From: CAVPTL01 sp963729195
GTDB taxonomy: Bacteria > Actinomycetota > Thermoleophilia > Gaiellales > JAICJC01
DNA: 64,000 nt
Direction: 5' to 3'
Assembly (NCBI GenBank): GCA_963729195.1
Contig: CAVSNF010000022.1
Location: 310,001 to 374,000 of the forward strand
In this document: piece by piece, positions 22,342 through 31,309 of the stretch
Position numbering within the stretch: the first letter of the stretch is position 1
Layout of the letters: every line of letters starts with the position of its first letter
Position numbers and translations under genes: made by a program
Notes under the pieces: generated by a model
What the model saw: only the letters and a program-made list of their open reading frames with translations
The model's database searches: none
What the model was told of the DNA's origin: nothing

Positions 22342-22915
22342 GATTTGGCCGCCCGCCTGGCAGCTTTGGCGGCTCGCTTGCCGGCCTGGTACTCGGCCAG
22401 CGCCTCGGCGGAGTCGACGTCCCCGAGCGTGGGGTGCGTTGGGCAGCACCTCGGCGTAGCCCTCGGGGTGCACGCCGAACTGCTTCACCAGCGTTGCGGT
22501 CAGCGATCGCACCTTCATGTCGCCGATGCCCGGCAGCTCGCCGAGGCGCTTCTGCAGGTCGCGGCCGGTGGCTCGCCTCCGTCCATACCCGCGAGCCGTC
22601 GCCGTCGTAGCGCTCGGTCAGGAACGCGCACAACGTCTGCACCCGCGTGGCCATCGATCCGGGGAATCGGTGGATGGCCGGCTTGTCGCGAAAGACGCGC
22701 TCCAGCTCGGCCGGGTCGGTGGCGGCGATCTTGGCCGGATCGAGGTGCCCGAGCCGTCGTTTCAGCTCGAGCGGGCCCGAGAATGCCTTCTGCACCGTGA
22801 CCTGCTGATCCAGCACGAATCCGATCAGAAGCGCGTTCGGGTCGGAGGCGATCAGGTGGTCGGCCTCGGCGTTCCCCGTCCATGGGAGTGAGGCTGGTGC
22901 AGAGATGGTGGTCAT
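22338..22915 (-). CDS. HhH-GPD superfamily base-excision repair protein, two frameshifts
   Basis: About 190 residues of the actinobacterial HhH-GPD protein family related to 3-methyladenine/endonuclease III glycosylases. Readable blocks are ALLIGFVLDQQVTVQKAFSG, HRFPGSMATRVQTLCAFL and, after the break near 22570, LQKRLGELPGIGDMKVRSL, where LPGIGDMK is the helix-hairpin-helix that binds DNA backbone. A second break near 22435 precedes a basic Ala/Lys/Arg tail (KRAAKAARRAAKS). The catalytic aspartate of true glycosylases is not obvious to me, so activity is uncertain. The TGA overlaps the next TTG start. Confidence 0.75.
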
Positions 22916-22948
22916 CGCGCAAAGAGTAGCCGGGTTCGGGGGTGGCGC

Positions 22949-23225
22949 TCAGTGGTCGCCGTCGTGGTGGGGTTCGTCGCCGTCGAGCTCTCCCCTGCGC
23001 TTGGCGGCCTCGGTGCGGGTCGCGATCACCACCATGTAGGTGCCGGGGATCGCCCAGAACACCGCGTACAGCGCCCCCCGCACGGCCGGCTGGCGAAGCA
23101 GGGTGATGTGCACGAAGAAGAGCACCACCACCAGCACCGGAAACGCGATCGCGATCTGAGTCTGGCCGGGCAACGACTCCCACTTCAGAAGCCACGCGGT
23201 GGGGCTGCTTCTTATCGTCGGTCAC
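22949..23225 (-). CDS. Small membrane protein (about 91 aa), one frameshift
   Basis: Hypothetical protein. A short polar start (VTDDKKQP, then TAWLLKWESLPGQTQ after a one-base slip near 23195) leads into a hydrophobic helix AIAFPVLVVVLFFVHITLL and a second, weaker one (GALYAVFWAIPGTYMVVIA), ending in a His/Asp-rich tail DEPHHDGDH that might bind metal. GTG 23223-23225 overlaps the alcohol dehydrogenase stop region, so it belongs to the same leftward operon. I do not recognise a named family. Confidence 0.55.
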
Positions 23226-24377
23226 CAAGCTCCAATCCCTTCCGATACGCGGCTCGCACCTCTTCGGCAGTCCAGGGTGCCGGTGCGACCGAGATGAAGT
23301 AGTCGGCCAGCGCCTTGTCGGCGAGCTCGTCCAGCTGTGACTCGTGGACTCCCACTGCCGCCAGCGTCTCGAACTCCAGCTGCGTCCAGCATCGCCGTAC
23401 CGCCCGTACCGCCCGCGACCCGTCACCGGATCCGTCGTCGGGCTCGCCCAGGGCGTCGGCGATACGTTCGAACTGCTCGGGCACGTGCACGCGATCGCGA
23501 TCCATCGTCTCGGCCAGCACCAGGCCGATGGTGAGGCCGTGCGGGAGGCCCAGCAGGCCGCCGATGGCCTGTCCCAGCGAGTGCTCCGAACCGCAGTCGG
23601 AGATGTTCATGCACAGGCCCGCCATCAGGCTCGAGCAGGCCATCGCCGAGCGGGCGGCGGTGTCGGAGCCGTCGGCGACCACTCGCGGCAGCGCGTCACC
23701 CGCCAGCCGGATCGACTCCAGCGCGATGCCGTCGCCGATCGGGGTGCGCACCGTCACCACCATCGCCGCGATCGCCTGGGCGAGGGCGTCGATGCCGGTG
23801 TAGGCGGTCAGTTTCGGCGGCAGGCCGTGGGTCAGCACAGGGTCGACCAGCGCGTGCTGGGCGCGCAGCAGCGGGACTGGCGATACCCGCCTTGGTGTGG
23901 GTGGCCTCGTCGGTGATCACCGCGCCGCCGGAAACCTCGCTGCCGGTGCCCGCGGTGGTGGGGACGCACACCAGCGGAAGCCGGGGTGCCTCGTAGGTGG
24001 CCTCTCCTCGGGCGAACCGCATGTACGGGCCGCCCTGCCCGGCCACCAGCCGCGCGCCCTTGGCGGTGTCCATCGCCGAGCCGCCGCCGATCGCCGCCAC
24101 CGAGTCGCAGCCGCTCTCGAGCAGCGTGGCGGCAACCGTCTCGACCAGCGAGACAGTGGGTTCGCCGGGCGCCTTCTCGTAGTGGATGGCGTCGGTCAGC
24201 GGTGCAAGCGCTGCGGCGACACCCGGCACCATGTCGGCCAGGCCCGCGTCGATCACGATCAGCGGTCGCTGCGGCGCCCTCGTCGGCCAGCACCTGGGCG
24301 AGGTCTGCGGAGCAGCCGTCGCCGAATCGGATCTTCACCGGCAGGTGGTTTCGAAATGCGGGTATCGCGGTGGTCAT
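23212..24377 (-). CDS. Iron-containing alcohol dehydrogenase family protein, two frameshifts
   Basis: Group III (iron-activated) NAD(P) alcohol dehydrogenase, about 385 residues. The nucleotide loop is AIGGGSAMDTAKG, the PTTAGTGSEVSGGAVI block is diagnostic, and metal ligands are supplied by the Asp in the helical domain and the histidines of SEHSLGQAIGGLLGLPHGL. Substrates in the family range from short alcohols to maleylacetate, so none is assigned. Frame breaks lie near 24270 and 23880. ATG at 24375-24377 overlaps the stop of the MOSC gene (ATGA), and the TAA overlaps the start of the small membrane protein gene. Confidence 0.88.
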
Positions 24378-25144
24378 CCAGCGCCCTCTCGGAGAGGCTC
24401 AACGGTATCGCCGACGCGGACGCTACCCGGCTGGGCGACGTCGGCGTACACCCCGAAGCAGACCTCTCCCTCGACCCTCCCGCGGGTCTGGTCGATCCAC
24501 CGCAGTGTGTCGGCGTCGCGCTCGCCGGTCTCGGGGTGCCGTGTCGTGAGCGCGCAGCGAGGGTCGAGGCGCACCACGGTGATCACCGCCTCGCCGACCT
24601 GCACGGTACGTCCCACCCACTCGTCCTCGACGTGGGCGGCGCAGTCGTTGATCAGCAGCGTGGGCCGGAACCGGCGGGCGTCCAGGTCGCCGTTTCGCCC
24701 GGCGTGGGAGCCCAATTGGTCAACCGCTGCCTGGGACAGCATCGACACGGGATGTGAATCAAGGCCGCGCTCAGCCGCGTTCGGGTGCATCAGCCGAAGC
24801 CGCTTTTGGGCGAGCTCCGACAGTGCCTCGGCCCACGGGCCTTCCACCAGCGGGCCTGTGACTGCTCGCCCCCACAGGTCGGTGTGTGCGAGCTCGCCGT
24901 GGCGGGGCTCGCCGCTGATCACTTCACCACCGGGCATGTGCAGCTCCAGCACGGTGCCGTCGTAGTGGCTTGAGACCTGGGCGAGCACGCCCAGTTCCCG
25001 CTGGGTGGCGGCTCGGTTGCGGTCGTCGAGCAGCAGGAACTCGCGATCGCCGGCGATGCCGTCCCGGTCGATCCGCGCTTCGGGTACAGACTGCAGTCGC
25101 AGCGACTTGACCGCAGAGAGATGGATCGCCTGCACGCGTGCCAT
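24374..25144 (-). CDS. MOSC domain protein
   Basis: Intact 256-residue protein with an N-terminal beta-barrel MOSC_N segment (AIHLSAVKSLRLQSVPEA, DREFLLLDDRNRAATQRE) and a C-terminal MOSC domain (LDARRFRPTLLI, RLDPRCALTTRHPETGE with the conserved cysteine, VGDTVEPL). MOSC proteins relate to the molybdenum cofactor sulfurase C-terminal domain and to mARC amidoxime reductases; the cysteine is thought to handle cofactor sulfur. Electron partners are not visible here. It leads the leftward run of overlapping genes and diverges from ferritin with a 41-base gap containing a TAGGTT/TAACCT pair that could serve as -10 boxes. Confidence 0.85.
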   Translation of the reverse strand: MARVQAIHLSAVKSLRLQSVPEARIDRDGIAGDREFLLLDDRNRAATQRELGVLAQVSSHYDGTVLELHMPGGEVISGEPRHGELAHTDLWGRAVTGPLVEGPWAEALSELAQKRLRLMHPNAAERGLDSHPVSMLSQAAVDQLGSHAGRNGDLDARRFRPTLLINDCAAHVEDEWVGRTVQVGEAVITVVRLDPRCALTTRHPETGERDADTLRWIDQTRGRVEGEVCFGVYADVAQPGSVRVGDTVEPLREGAG

Positions 25145-25185
25145 GGTGGGGTTAGGTTACCCCGTGTCCATCCGTTGGAGGTTCG

Positions 25186-25717
25186 ATGTCACAGTCCGGT
25201 TTCGCCAAAGCACTGAACGAGCAGATCGCATATGAGTTCGGGGCTGCTCAGCAATACATCGCCGTCGCCGTCTACTACGACTCCGAGACCTTGCCGCGGC
25301 TATCCGCCCACTTCCATCGCCAGGCGCTGGAAGAGCGAAATCACGCCATGATGATGGTGCAGTATCTGCTCGATGCCGGGGTCGAAGTGACGATCCCGGG
25401 TGTGGCGGCACCGCGCACGAGCTTCGCGCGACACGGTCGAGCCGGTCGCGTTGGCGCTGCAGCAGGAGCGAAATGTCACCGCGCAGATCAACGCCCTGGC
25501 GGGGCTTGCCCGGGATGAGGGCGACTATGCCGGCGAGCAGTTCATGCAGTGGTTCATCAAGGAGCAGGTGGAAGAGGTGTCCAGCATGTCCGACCTCCTG
25601 AAGGTCGTCGAGCGGGCCTCCGCGAATCCCCTGATGGCCGAGGAGTATCTGGCTCGCGAGGACTCACCCGAGGCCGCTGATCCGACCGCGCCCCACGCCG
25701 CCGGAGGAGCGCTTTAG
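25186..25717 (+). CDS. Ferritin, one frameshift
   Basis: Ferritin-like four-helix protein of about 177 residues for iron storage and peroxide-safe oxidation. Ferroxidase ligands are visible in the helices: E in QIAYEFGAAQQY, E and H in ALEERNHAMMM, and EQ in FIKEQVEEVSSM. A base is lost near 25430 (between TSFAR and TVEPVALALQQE). ATG is preceded by GTTGGAGGTTCG, a strong RBS. The tail PEAADPTAPHAAGGAL is low-complexity. Palindromic repeat copy 4 starts seven bases after the stop. Confidence 0.9.
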
Positions 25718-25723
25718 CCACAG

Positions 25724-25754
25724 GTGAATAACGGTGCCAGGCACCGTTATTCAC
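25724..25754. repeat. Dispersed palindromic repeat, copy 4 (31 bases)
   Basis: Identical to copy 2 and perfectly symmetric around a central A. It follows the ferritin stop by six bases and precedes the XRE gene, which runs in the same direction, so here it would end ferritin transcription and insulate the XRE promoter that begins about 33 bases further on. No stop codon of a flanking gene lies inside this copy. Confidence 0.95.
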
Positions 25755-25774
25755 GCCCGACCTCTGGCATCGGG

Positions 25775-25822
25775 TGTAAAGCACGCTTGACAATCTCGCG
25801 GTGTAAAGCTAACTTTACAGGC
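25775..25822 (+). promoter_or_regulatory. XRE-gene promoter with palindromic operator, leaderless start
   Basis: TTGACA (25787-25792, consensus -35), a 17-base spacer and TAACTT (25810-25815) are followed after seven bases by the ATG. The -10 box lies within a perfect inverted repeat TGTAAAG-ctaa-CTTTACA (25802-25819), and an extra half site TGTAAAG lies at 25775-25781. This is a classic autorepressor layout: regulator binding would block polymerase. There is no RBS, so the mRNA is probably leaderless. Confidence 0.7.
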
Positions 25823-26023
25823 ATGGACAATTCGGTACGAGAATTGCGAGCCGCGCAGTCGCTCTCACAGGGTCAGCTGGCTGAGGCGGTCGGCGTTTCG
25901 AGGCAGACGATCAACGCCATCGAGACCGGCCGCTACCTGCCCTCACTTCCCCTTGCATTCGCGCTGGCGCGCTTCTTCTCGTCCACGGTCGAGGAGGTCT
26001 TCGATGCAGACTCTGAAAGCTAG
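25823..26023 (+). CDS. XRE-family small HTH transcriptional regulator
   Basis: 66-residue protein consisting almost only of a Cro/CI-type helix-turn-helix: LSQGQLAEAVGVSRQTINAIETGRY with the recognition helix in SRQTINAIE. It matches the small stand-alone regulators usually paired with a membrane protein. The palindrome TGTAAAG/CTTTACA in its own promoter is its likely operator. The following membrane gene starts inside its 3' end (26004), and an AGGAGG within its coding sequence serves that start, so the two are co-expressed. Confidence 0.9.
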   Translation: MDNSVRELRAAQSLSQGQLAEAVGVSRQTINAIETGRYLPSLPLAFALARFFSSTVEEVFDADSES

Positions 26024-26412
26024 ATATCGCCGATCGAGCTGGTTCATGCCCGCCTTCGCGGTCGCGCTGGGGGTGCTGCTGATGGCCGCCCAATGGATCG
26101 GGGGCGATCCCCAAGCCGGCCTGGCGTCACTGGGAATTATGGTCGTGTTCGCCGGCCTGATCGTGGCGGCGGCCGGCCGCAGCGGCACGGCCGCGATCAT
26201 GCGCCGGCCGGCCGTCGACGAGCGGGCGCGGTCGATCGACCTGGCGGCCACCGCGATCACCGGAGTCGTGCTGATCACGGTGCTGATCGGGGCATTCGTG
26301 TACGAGATCGCCAAGGGCCAGGATCCCAGCCCCTACGCGCAGCTGGGCGCGCTGGCCGGCCTCACCTACCTGATCGCGCTGGTCGTGCTCCAGCGCCGGG
26401 GTGACGGACTAG
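26004..26412 (+). CDS. Membrane protein paired with XRE regulator, 3' end uncertain
   Basis: About 133 residues with four hydrophobic helices in two pairs (WFMPAFAVALGVLLMAAQW; ASLGIMVVFAGLIVAAAG; ITGVVLITVLIGAFVYEIA; LAGLTYLIALVVL) and a conserved cytosolic DERARSIDLAA loop. Strong RBS GAGGAGG lies eight bases before ATG. This arrangement, small HTH plus membrane protein, is common and may be a membrane-signal regulated pair, but the function is unknown. As written the frame runs on past QRRG; a one-base slip in the G-run at 26398-26402 would stop it at 26403 or 26412, just before the convergent SIS gene ends. Confidence 0.65.
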
Positions 26413-27369
26413 AGCTCGATCCCCTCGAGCGCCTCTGCTCGGCTGGGAACGTCGCGGCCGAAGCTGTCGGGATTGGTTCCCAGCCGCTCGGCCAGCTCCA
26501 GCGCGATTCGCTGCACCGCGGCGGTCAGCGGAAACACCGACAGCAGCTCCGAGGGGTAGGTGGCGGTGATCGTCTGCACCGTCACTCCGGCCGATTCGGC
26601 CGAGCGGGCCACCTCCAGCAGCCTGCTCTCCCCGGGGCCGCCGCCGTTCAGGCAGACGAGCGTGTCGTCGCTCCCAAGGCGACGATGGGGCCGTGCAGCA
26701 GCTGTTCGGCCGAGTGGCCTTCGGTCGCGACGTAGCAGGTCTCCCGCACCTTCAGCGCTCCCTCGGCGGCGGTCCACTGGTTGACGCCGGCGCCGGCGAA
26801 CTCCAGCAGGCGGCTCGGGCGGCTCCAGTCCCGTCTCCCCCGATCCGATCACGGCCTCGACGGTGTCGGGAATCGCCTCCAGGCGTCCCAGGTCGGCCCC
26901 CAGCGCTGTCGCGATCTGTGCCAGGCGCAGCAGCGCCCCCAGGTGGCTGGCGGTGTACGCCGACGATCGCTCCTGCTCGACCGTCTCGATCTCGGCTCCG
27001 GGCGATCCCTACGCCGGAGATCACCACCACCTCGGCGCCCGCAGAGCGAGCGTCGGCCAGCGCCGCGGTGGTGTAGCGCTTGGTGCCGCGGTGGCTCAGC
27101 AGGATCAGGCCGTCGCCGGCCCCGGGGCGGGGCGCGTGCAGCGCGGCATCGGCGCCCTGCACCGCCCAGGCTTCGACGCCGGCCGCGCGCAGAAACCACG
27201 CTCCGATGTTGGCGGCGTGCCAGCTCGTGCCGGTGCCGACCAGCAGGATCCTGCGGTCTCGCAGGCGCTCGGCGGCGGCTTCGGTGACGGTTGTGTCGGC
27301 CAGCAGCCGGCGCAGATCCTCCGGCTGGCGCTGCATTGTCTCGCGCATGATGCTCATGCAGCGGGTCAT
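26409..27369 (-). CDS. SIS-domain phosphosugar isomerase-like protein, two frameshifts
   Basis: About 318 residues with two SIS (sugar isomerase) domains like the isomerase half of GlmS and the AgaS/FrlB deaminases. First domain: RILLVGTGTSWHAANIGAWF, LILLSHRGTKRYTTAAL, GAEVVVISG. Second domain: ETIEQE-like segment then SDDTLVCLNGGGPGESRLLEVA, ending NPDSFGRDVPSRAEALEG, a typical SIS C terminus. Breaks lie near 27008 and 26825. It probably isomerises or deaminates an amino-sugar phosphate. It diverges from the GntR gene with a 42-base gap, and the lyase and oxidase genes nearby may belong to the same pathway. Confidence 0.8.
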
Positions 27370-27398
27370 AGCAGAACGATGTGGTCTGACCGGCGAGG

Positions 27399-27404
27399 TA
27401 CAAT
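27399..27404 (+). promoter_or_regulatory. -10 box of the GntR gene (leaderless)
   Basis: TACAAT seven bases before the GTG start of the GntR-family regulator; no RBS is present. The -35 region is poor. Position fits transcription starting on or next to the G of GTG. Confidence 0.45.
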
Positions 27405-27411
27405 CGCCGCC

Positions 27412-27969
27412 GTGTCTGTTGCAGCCGACGTTCCACGGCGTATCCGCGAGCTCATCGCCGACAACAACATGGGTGTCGGCGATCGGCTGCCGCCAGAGCG
27501 GGAGCTGGCGATCACCCTGGGGGTGTCGCGGCCGGCGCTGCGGGAAGGGCTGCGGCGGCTGATCGACCTGGGCGCACTGGAACCGCGGCAGGGCTCGGGT
27601 ACCTACGTCGCCGGCGTCGATCGGATGGAGCTCTTGGAGGTCCGCGACCGGCTGGAGCCGCACGCAGCGAGGCAGGCGGCCAAGAACCACACCGCCATCG
27701 ACGCGGCCGCATTCACTCGCATCCTGGAGGATCTCCGCGAGGGCGTGCGCGGGTCGTACAACGAGCTTCGGCTGGCGATCGCGAGCGCCTCGGGAAACGG
27801 CGTTCTGGCCGCGACCGTGGGCATGCTGGTGGAGCTGTCACCGCGCGAGATCAAGATCACCAACCGCGTGGTCAAGGACATGACGCGAGTGGTCGACCGC
27901 ATCCACGACCGCGACGGCGCGGGTGCCCGACAGGCGATGCGCCGGCATCTCGCACGCCTGGCGAAGTAG
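27412..27969 (+). CDS. GntR-family (FadR-like) transcriptional regulator
   Basis: 185 residues. N-terminal winged helix-turn-helix with the GntR signature DRLPPERELAITLGVSRPALREGLRRL and the wing PRQGSGTYV; C-terminal all-helical effector domain of the FCD kind (EVRDRLEPHAARQAAKNH, ARQAMRRHLARL), although the domain is shorter than usual and the metal-binding histidines are only partly recognisable. It lies between the SIS gene (divergent) and the lyase gene (convergent), so it probably controls this small catabolic cluster. GTG 27412 is chosen because of the TACAAT seven bases upstream. Confidence 0.85.
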   Translation: MSVAADVPRRIRELIADNNMGVGDRLPPERELAITLGVSRPALREGLRRLIDLGALEPRQGSGTYVAGVDRMELLEVRDRLEPHAARQAAKNHTAIDAAAFTRILEDLREGVRGSYNELRLAIASASGNGVLAATVGMLVELSPREIKITNRVVKDMTRVVDRIHDRDGAGARQAMRRHLARLAK

Positions 27970-27972
27970 GCC

Positions 27973-28774
27973 TTACCGCGACCGGCAGCAGCGGTCGGCG
28001 CACGTCCGGCCGGATCGGCACGCCGGCGCTCACCAGCCGGGCCTTGACCATGGGGATGAACGCCGGCTCGAGCGTCGCCCGCAGCGTCCGCAGAGCATCG
28101 GCTCCGGCGGCTGACGGGTCTCGCACCACCGCGGCCACCTCCGCCGGATAGGCCGAGGCCATGCCCGACACCGCCCCGGCCGCACCCGCTGCGAACGCCT
28201 CGGGGATCAGCGGCTCGGAGCCGATCAGCACCGGCAGCCCGGTGCCGATGAACGCCTCGATCGTCGGCCGGTGACCGCTCCGAGACCTTCAAGCCGGCGA
28301 GATTGTCCGCCCGCTCGCGCACACGCTCGATCACCGAGATCGGCACGGGATACCCGCTGCGGGCCGTGAACGCGTACAGGTAGAAGTCGAGCGGGGCACA
28401 CGCCGCTGCGGCCGCGCACAGGTGCTCGACCAGGGCGTCGTCGTCCAGGGGGTAGTACGGAGGCGGAATCACGCCGACACCGTCTGCCCCCAGCTCACGG
28501 GCGTGGCGTGCCAGCTGCAACCGTGTCGCGCGTGGTCTGCGCCCCCGCGTGGACGATCAGCGATGCCGTCGCAGGCCTCCCGGAACAGCTCGGCCGCGCG
28601 CCGGCGCTCGTCCAGCGTGAGCAGCACACCCTCGCCGGTGGTCCCGCAGCAGAACACGCCGTCGACCCCGCCGTCGCGCAGGTATCGGGTGAGGGGAGCG
28701 AATGCGGCTTCGTCCAGACGCTCGCCGTCGTCGGTCAGCGGCGTCACAGCGGCGGCCAGCAGGAGTCTCGTCAT
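27973..28774 (-). CDS. DapA/NanA-family aldolase-lyase, about three frameshifts
   Basis: Schiff-base (beta/alpha)8 lyase of the dihydrodipicolinate synthase/N-acetylneuraminate lyase family, about 270 residues. Family marks: LLLAAAVTPLTDDGERLDEA, the carboxylate-binding GTTGEG, DFYLYAFTARSGYPVP with the catalytic tyrosine, and the Schiff-base lysine in LAGLKVSER. Breaks lie near 28560, 28285 and close to the 3' end, where a slip would give TAA at 27973-27975; read literally it would overlap the GntR gene. Substrate cannot be assigned; sialic acid, keto-deoxy acids or hydroxyproline intermediates are all possible for this family. The start is only 21 bases from that of the divergent oxidase gene. 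Confidence 0.8.
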
Positions 28775-28795
28775 CGGTGTGCGAGCATACCGGGC

Positions 28796-29953
28796 ATGCC
28801 CGCACTGCTGGTCATCGGTGGCGGCGTCGTCGGGCTCGGCCACTGCGTTCTTCGCCGCCCGGCGAGGGTTCGAGTGCACCGTGCTCGAAGCCCGGTCGGC
28901 GCCGGCGTCATTCACCACGGCCGTGGCCGCAGGCGGCTACCGGCTGCAGCTCGAGCATGCCGACGAGCTGCCGCTGGTGCGCCGGTCGGTGCAGCTGTTC
29001 CAGCGGTTCGAAGCAGAGACCGGACAGAGCGAGCACGCGGCCGGTCTGCAGCCCCGAGGATATCTGTGGTTGACCACCGAGCGCGAAACCGCTGCGCGGC
29101 AGCGCGCACTGGTCGACCGCCAGCGGTCGTGGGGCGTCGACGGGGTCGAGCTGCTCTCCGGCGACGCTGTCCGCGAGCGGTTTCCGTGGGTCTCGCCGGA
29201 CGTCATCCAGGCGCGCTTCCGAGCGGAGGACGGCCTGCTCGACCCGGTGGCGATCTCCCGGGGCCTGCTCGCGTCGTCCGGCGCCGAGGTGATCACCGAC
29301 TGCCGTGCCACCGGCTTTGATGTCCACGCGGGCCGGCTGCGATCGGTCGAGACGTCGCAGGGCAAGATCGCCTGCGAGCAGGCGGTGATCGCGTGCGGGC
29401 CGCTTTCTGGGGTGCTGGCGGCGCGCGCGGACGTGACGTTGCCGATCAGATTGGTCAGGCGTCAGCGGGTCTCGATAGGCAACGTGCCGGAAGTGCCGGC
29501 CGGCGCTCCCATGACCATCGACGAGGACACCGCCGCACATTGGCGCCCGGCGCCCGGTGGCGCTCTGGCGCTGTGGCCTGACCCCGACGAGCCCGCCGGC
29601 GATCCGCTGGAACAGGTGCCGGCCGACCCGGCGTTTGCGGTCCGGCTGCTGGATCCCTCCAGCCCCACCTCGCTGGCTCGGGTGGCGCCGTTTTGGGAGG
29701 CGTCTGGCGCGGCGGGAGCGCGACCTGGACGGTCGAGGCGGGGCAGTACACCGTCACTCCCGACCAGCGTCCCTTGATTGGCCAGACCGGGGTGCAGGGG
29801 CTGTGGGTGAACACCGGCTACAGCGGCCATGGGGTGATGGCCGGGCCGGGTGGCTCCGAGCTGCTCGCGCAGCTGCTCGCGGGCGAGCGTGGGGCAGCGT
29901 CGAACCCGTTCCGACTCGAGCGGGTGTTCCAGCAGTCGTCACAGATTTGGTGA
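28796..29953 (+). CDS. FAD-dependent amine/amino-acid oxidase (DAO family), two frameshifts
   Basis: D-amino-acid-oxidase-fold flavoprotein of about 385 residues. The N-terminal FAD-binding dinucleotide motif is VIGGGVVGL, followed after a slip near 28840 by ATAFFAARRGFECTVLEA; the C-terminal block PDQRPLIGQTGVQGLWVNTGYSGHGVMAGPG is the second FAD-contact region. It resembles sarcosine oxidase and glycine oxidase relatives. The second break is near 29700. Position next to the DapA-family lyase and GntR regulator suggests joint catabolism of an imino or amino acid; that is inference. Confidence 0.82.
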
Positions 29954-30065
29954 CGCAGTTGGTTCGATAGTCTGACTTGCAGTATGTGTTGAAAACGATA
30001 CTCTGATGCCTCTTTGTCGCTTCCTCTGTGCTTTTTGCACAGTGGTACTACAGCAAGGGGATCAC

Positions 30066-31297
30066 ATGAAACGAGTACTTTTGGCTCATGGGCGCGGTGC
30101 TGATCGCGTCGGCCGTCCTGTCGGCCGGGGCCGGCGCGGCCACGGTTACGGCCAAGCGGGTCTGCACCACCGGGCCAGGTGCGCTGCACGGCGATGGTGG
30201 CGGTGGCGCCGTCGGGGAAGCTGCTCTCGGCCGTCCGGCCTGCGGCGCTTCCGTCCGGTCTCACGCCGGCGCAGCTGCACAAGGCCTACAACCTTCCCAC
30301 CAAGGCCGCAGCCCCGGCGACGGTGGCGGTGGTCGATGCGTTCGACTATTCGTCGGCGTACTCCGACCTGACTCGGTACAGCACGACGTTCGGCCTGCCG
30401 GTGCTGCCGCAGTGCTCAAAGACGGTGACGGCATCGTGTTTCCAGAAGGTCAACCTCGGTGCGGCCGCCAACTCGGCGGTGAAGCAGCAGTGGGACGTCG
30501 AGATCGCGCTCGACATCGAGGCGATCCACGCGGTGTGCCAGAACTGCAAGATCGTGCTGGTCGAAGCCAAGAACCTCGGACTGGCCTCGTTCGTGGCCGC
30601 AGAACGGCGGGCGAACCAGCTCGCCGAGCATCGTGTCGAACAGCTGGGGCTTGGGCGCCGACGGCGGATTGGGAAGCCCGTCCGACTCGGCGTTCAACTA
30701 CCCGGGCCACGCGATTGTGGTTTCGGCCGGCGATGACGGGTATGCGCCCAGCTACCCGGCGCTGCTGAACACGGTGATCTCGGTCGGGGGCACCACTCTC
30801 CACCTCAAGTCCGACGGGAGCTACCAGAGCGAGCGAACCTGGTCGGGCACAGGGTCGGGGTGCGCGACCGCCAAGCTTCAAGGTGTTCGCACGGTCGCAC
30901 CACTGTCGTACCAGCGACAGGCACCCGGATTCTCCACCGCCGGCTGCCCGGCGGGCATCCGCGGTGACAACGACATCGCGGCCGTGGCCGACCCCAGCAC
31001 CGGTATGGCGGTGTATGCCAACAGCGCACAGCTGGATCCGTGTCGGCGGCACCAGCCTGGCTGCGCCGCTGGTGGCGGCGATGTATGCGCTTGGCGGGCG
31101 ACGTCGGCAGCGTCAAGCGTCCCTCCCAGTTCCTGTACGCCCACCTCGGCACGTCCGCCTTCCGAGACGTGACGGCGGGATCGAACCAGCCGTGGACAGG
31201 GTGCGACGGCGTTCCCGCCCGATGCACCGCGCGGCCGGGCTATGACTTGCCGACAGGGGTCGGCACGCCCAACGGATTGGCGGGATTCCGAGGGTAG
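30066..31297 (+). CDS. Secreted S53 (sedolisin) family serine peptidase without pro-domain, about four frameshifts
   Basis: About 405 residues. Signal peptide (MKRVLLA, then after a slip MGAVLIASAVLSAGAGAA), then directly the catalytic domain LTPAQLHKAYNLPT. S53 active-site residues are all readable: Glu and Asp in WDVEIALDIEA, the oxyanion Asp in VVSAGDDGYAP, and the Ser in VGGTSLAAPLVAAM; the C-terminal calcium-site block is GYDLPTGVGTPNG. The long pro-domain typical of secreted sedolisins is missing. Breaks lie near 30085, 30175, 30615 and 31035. AAGGGG before ATG is the RBS. Cysteine pairs (CQNC, CSKTVTASC) suggest disulfides. Confidence 0.82.
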
Positions 31298-31309
31298 ACT
31301 GGAACGGCT

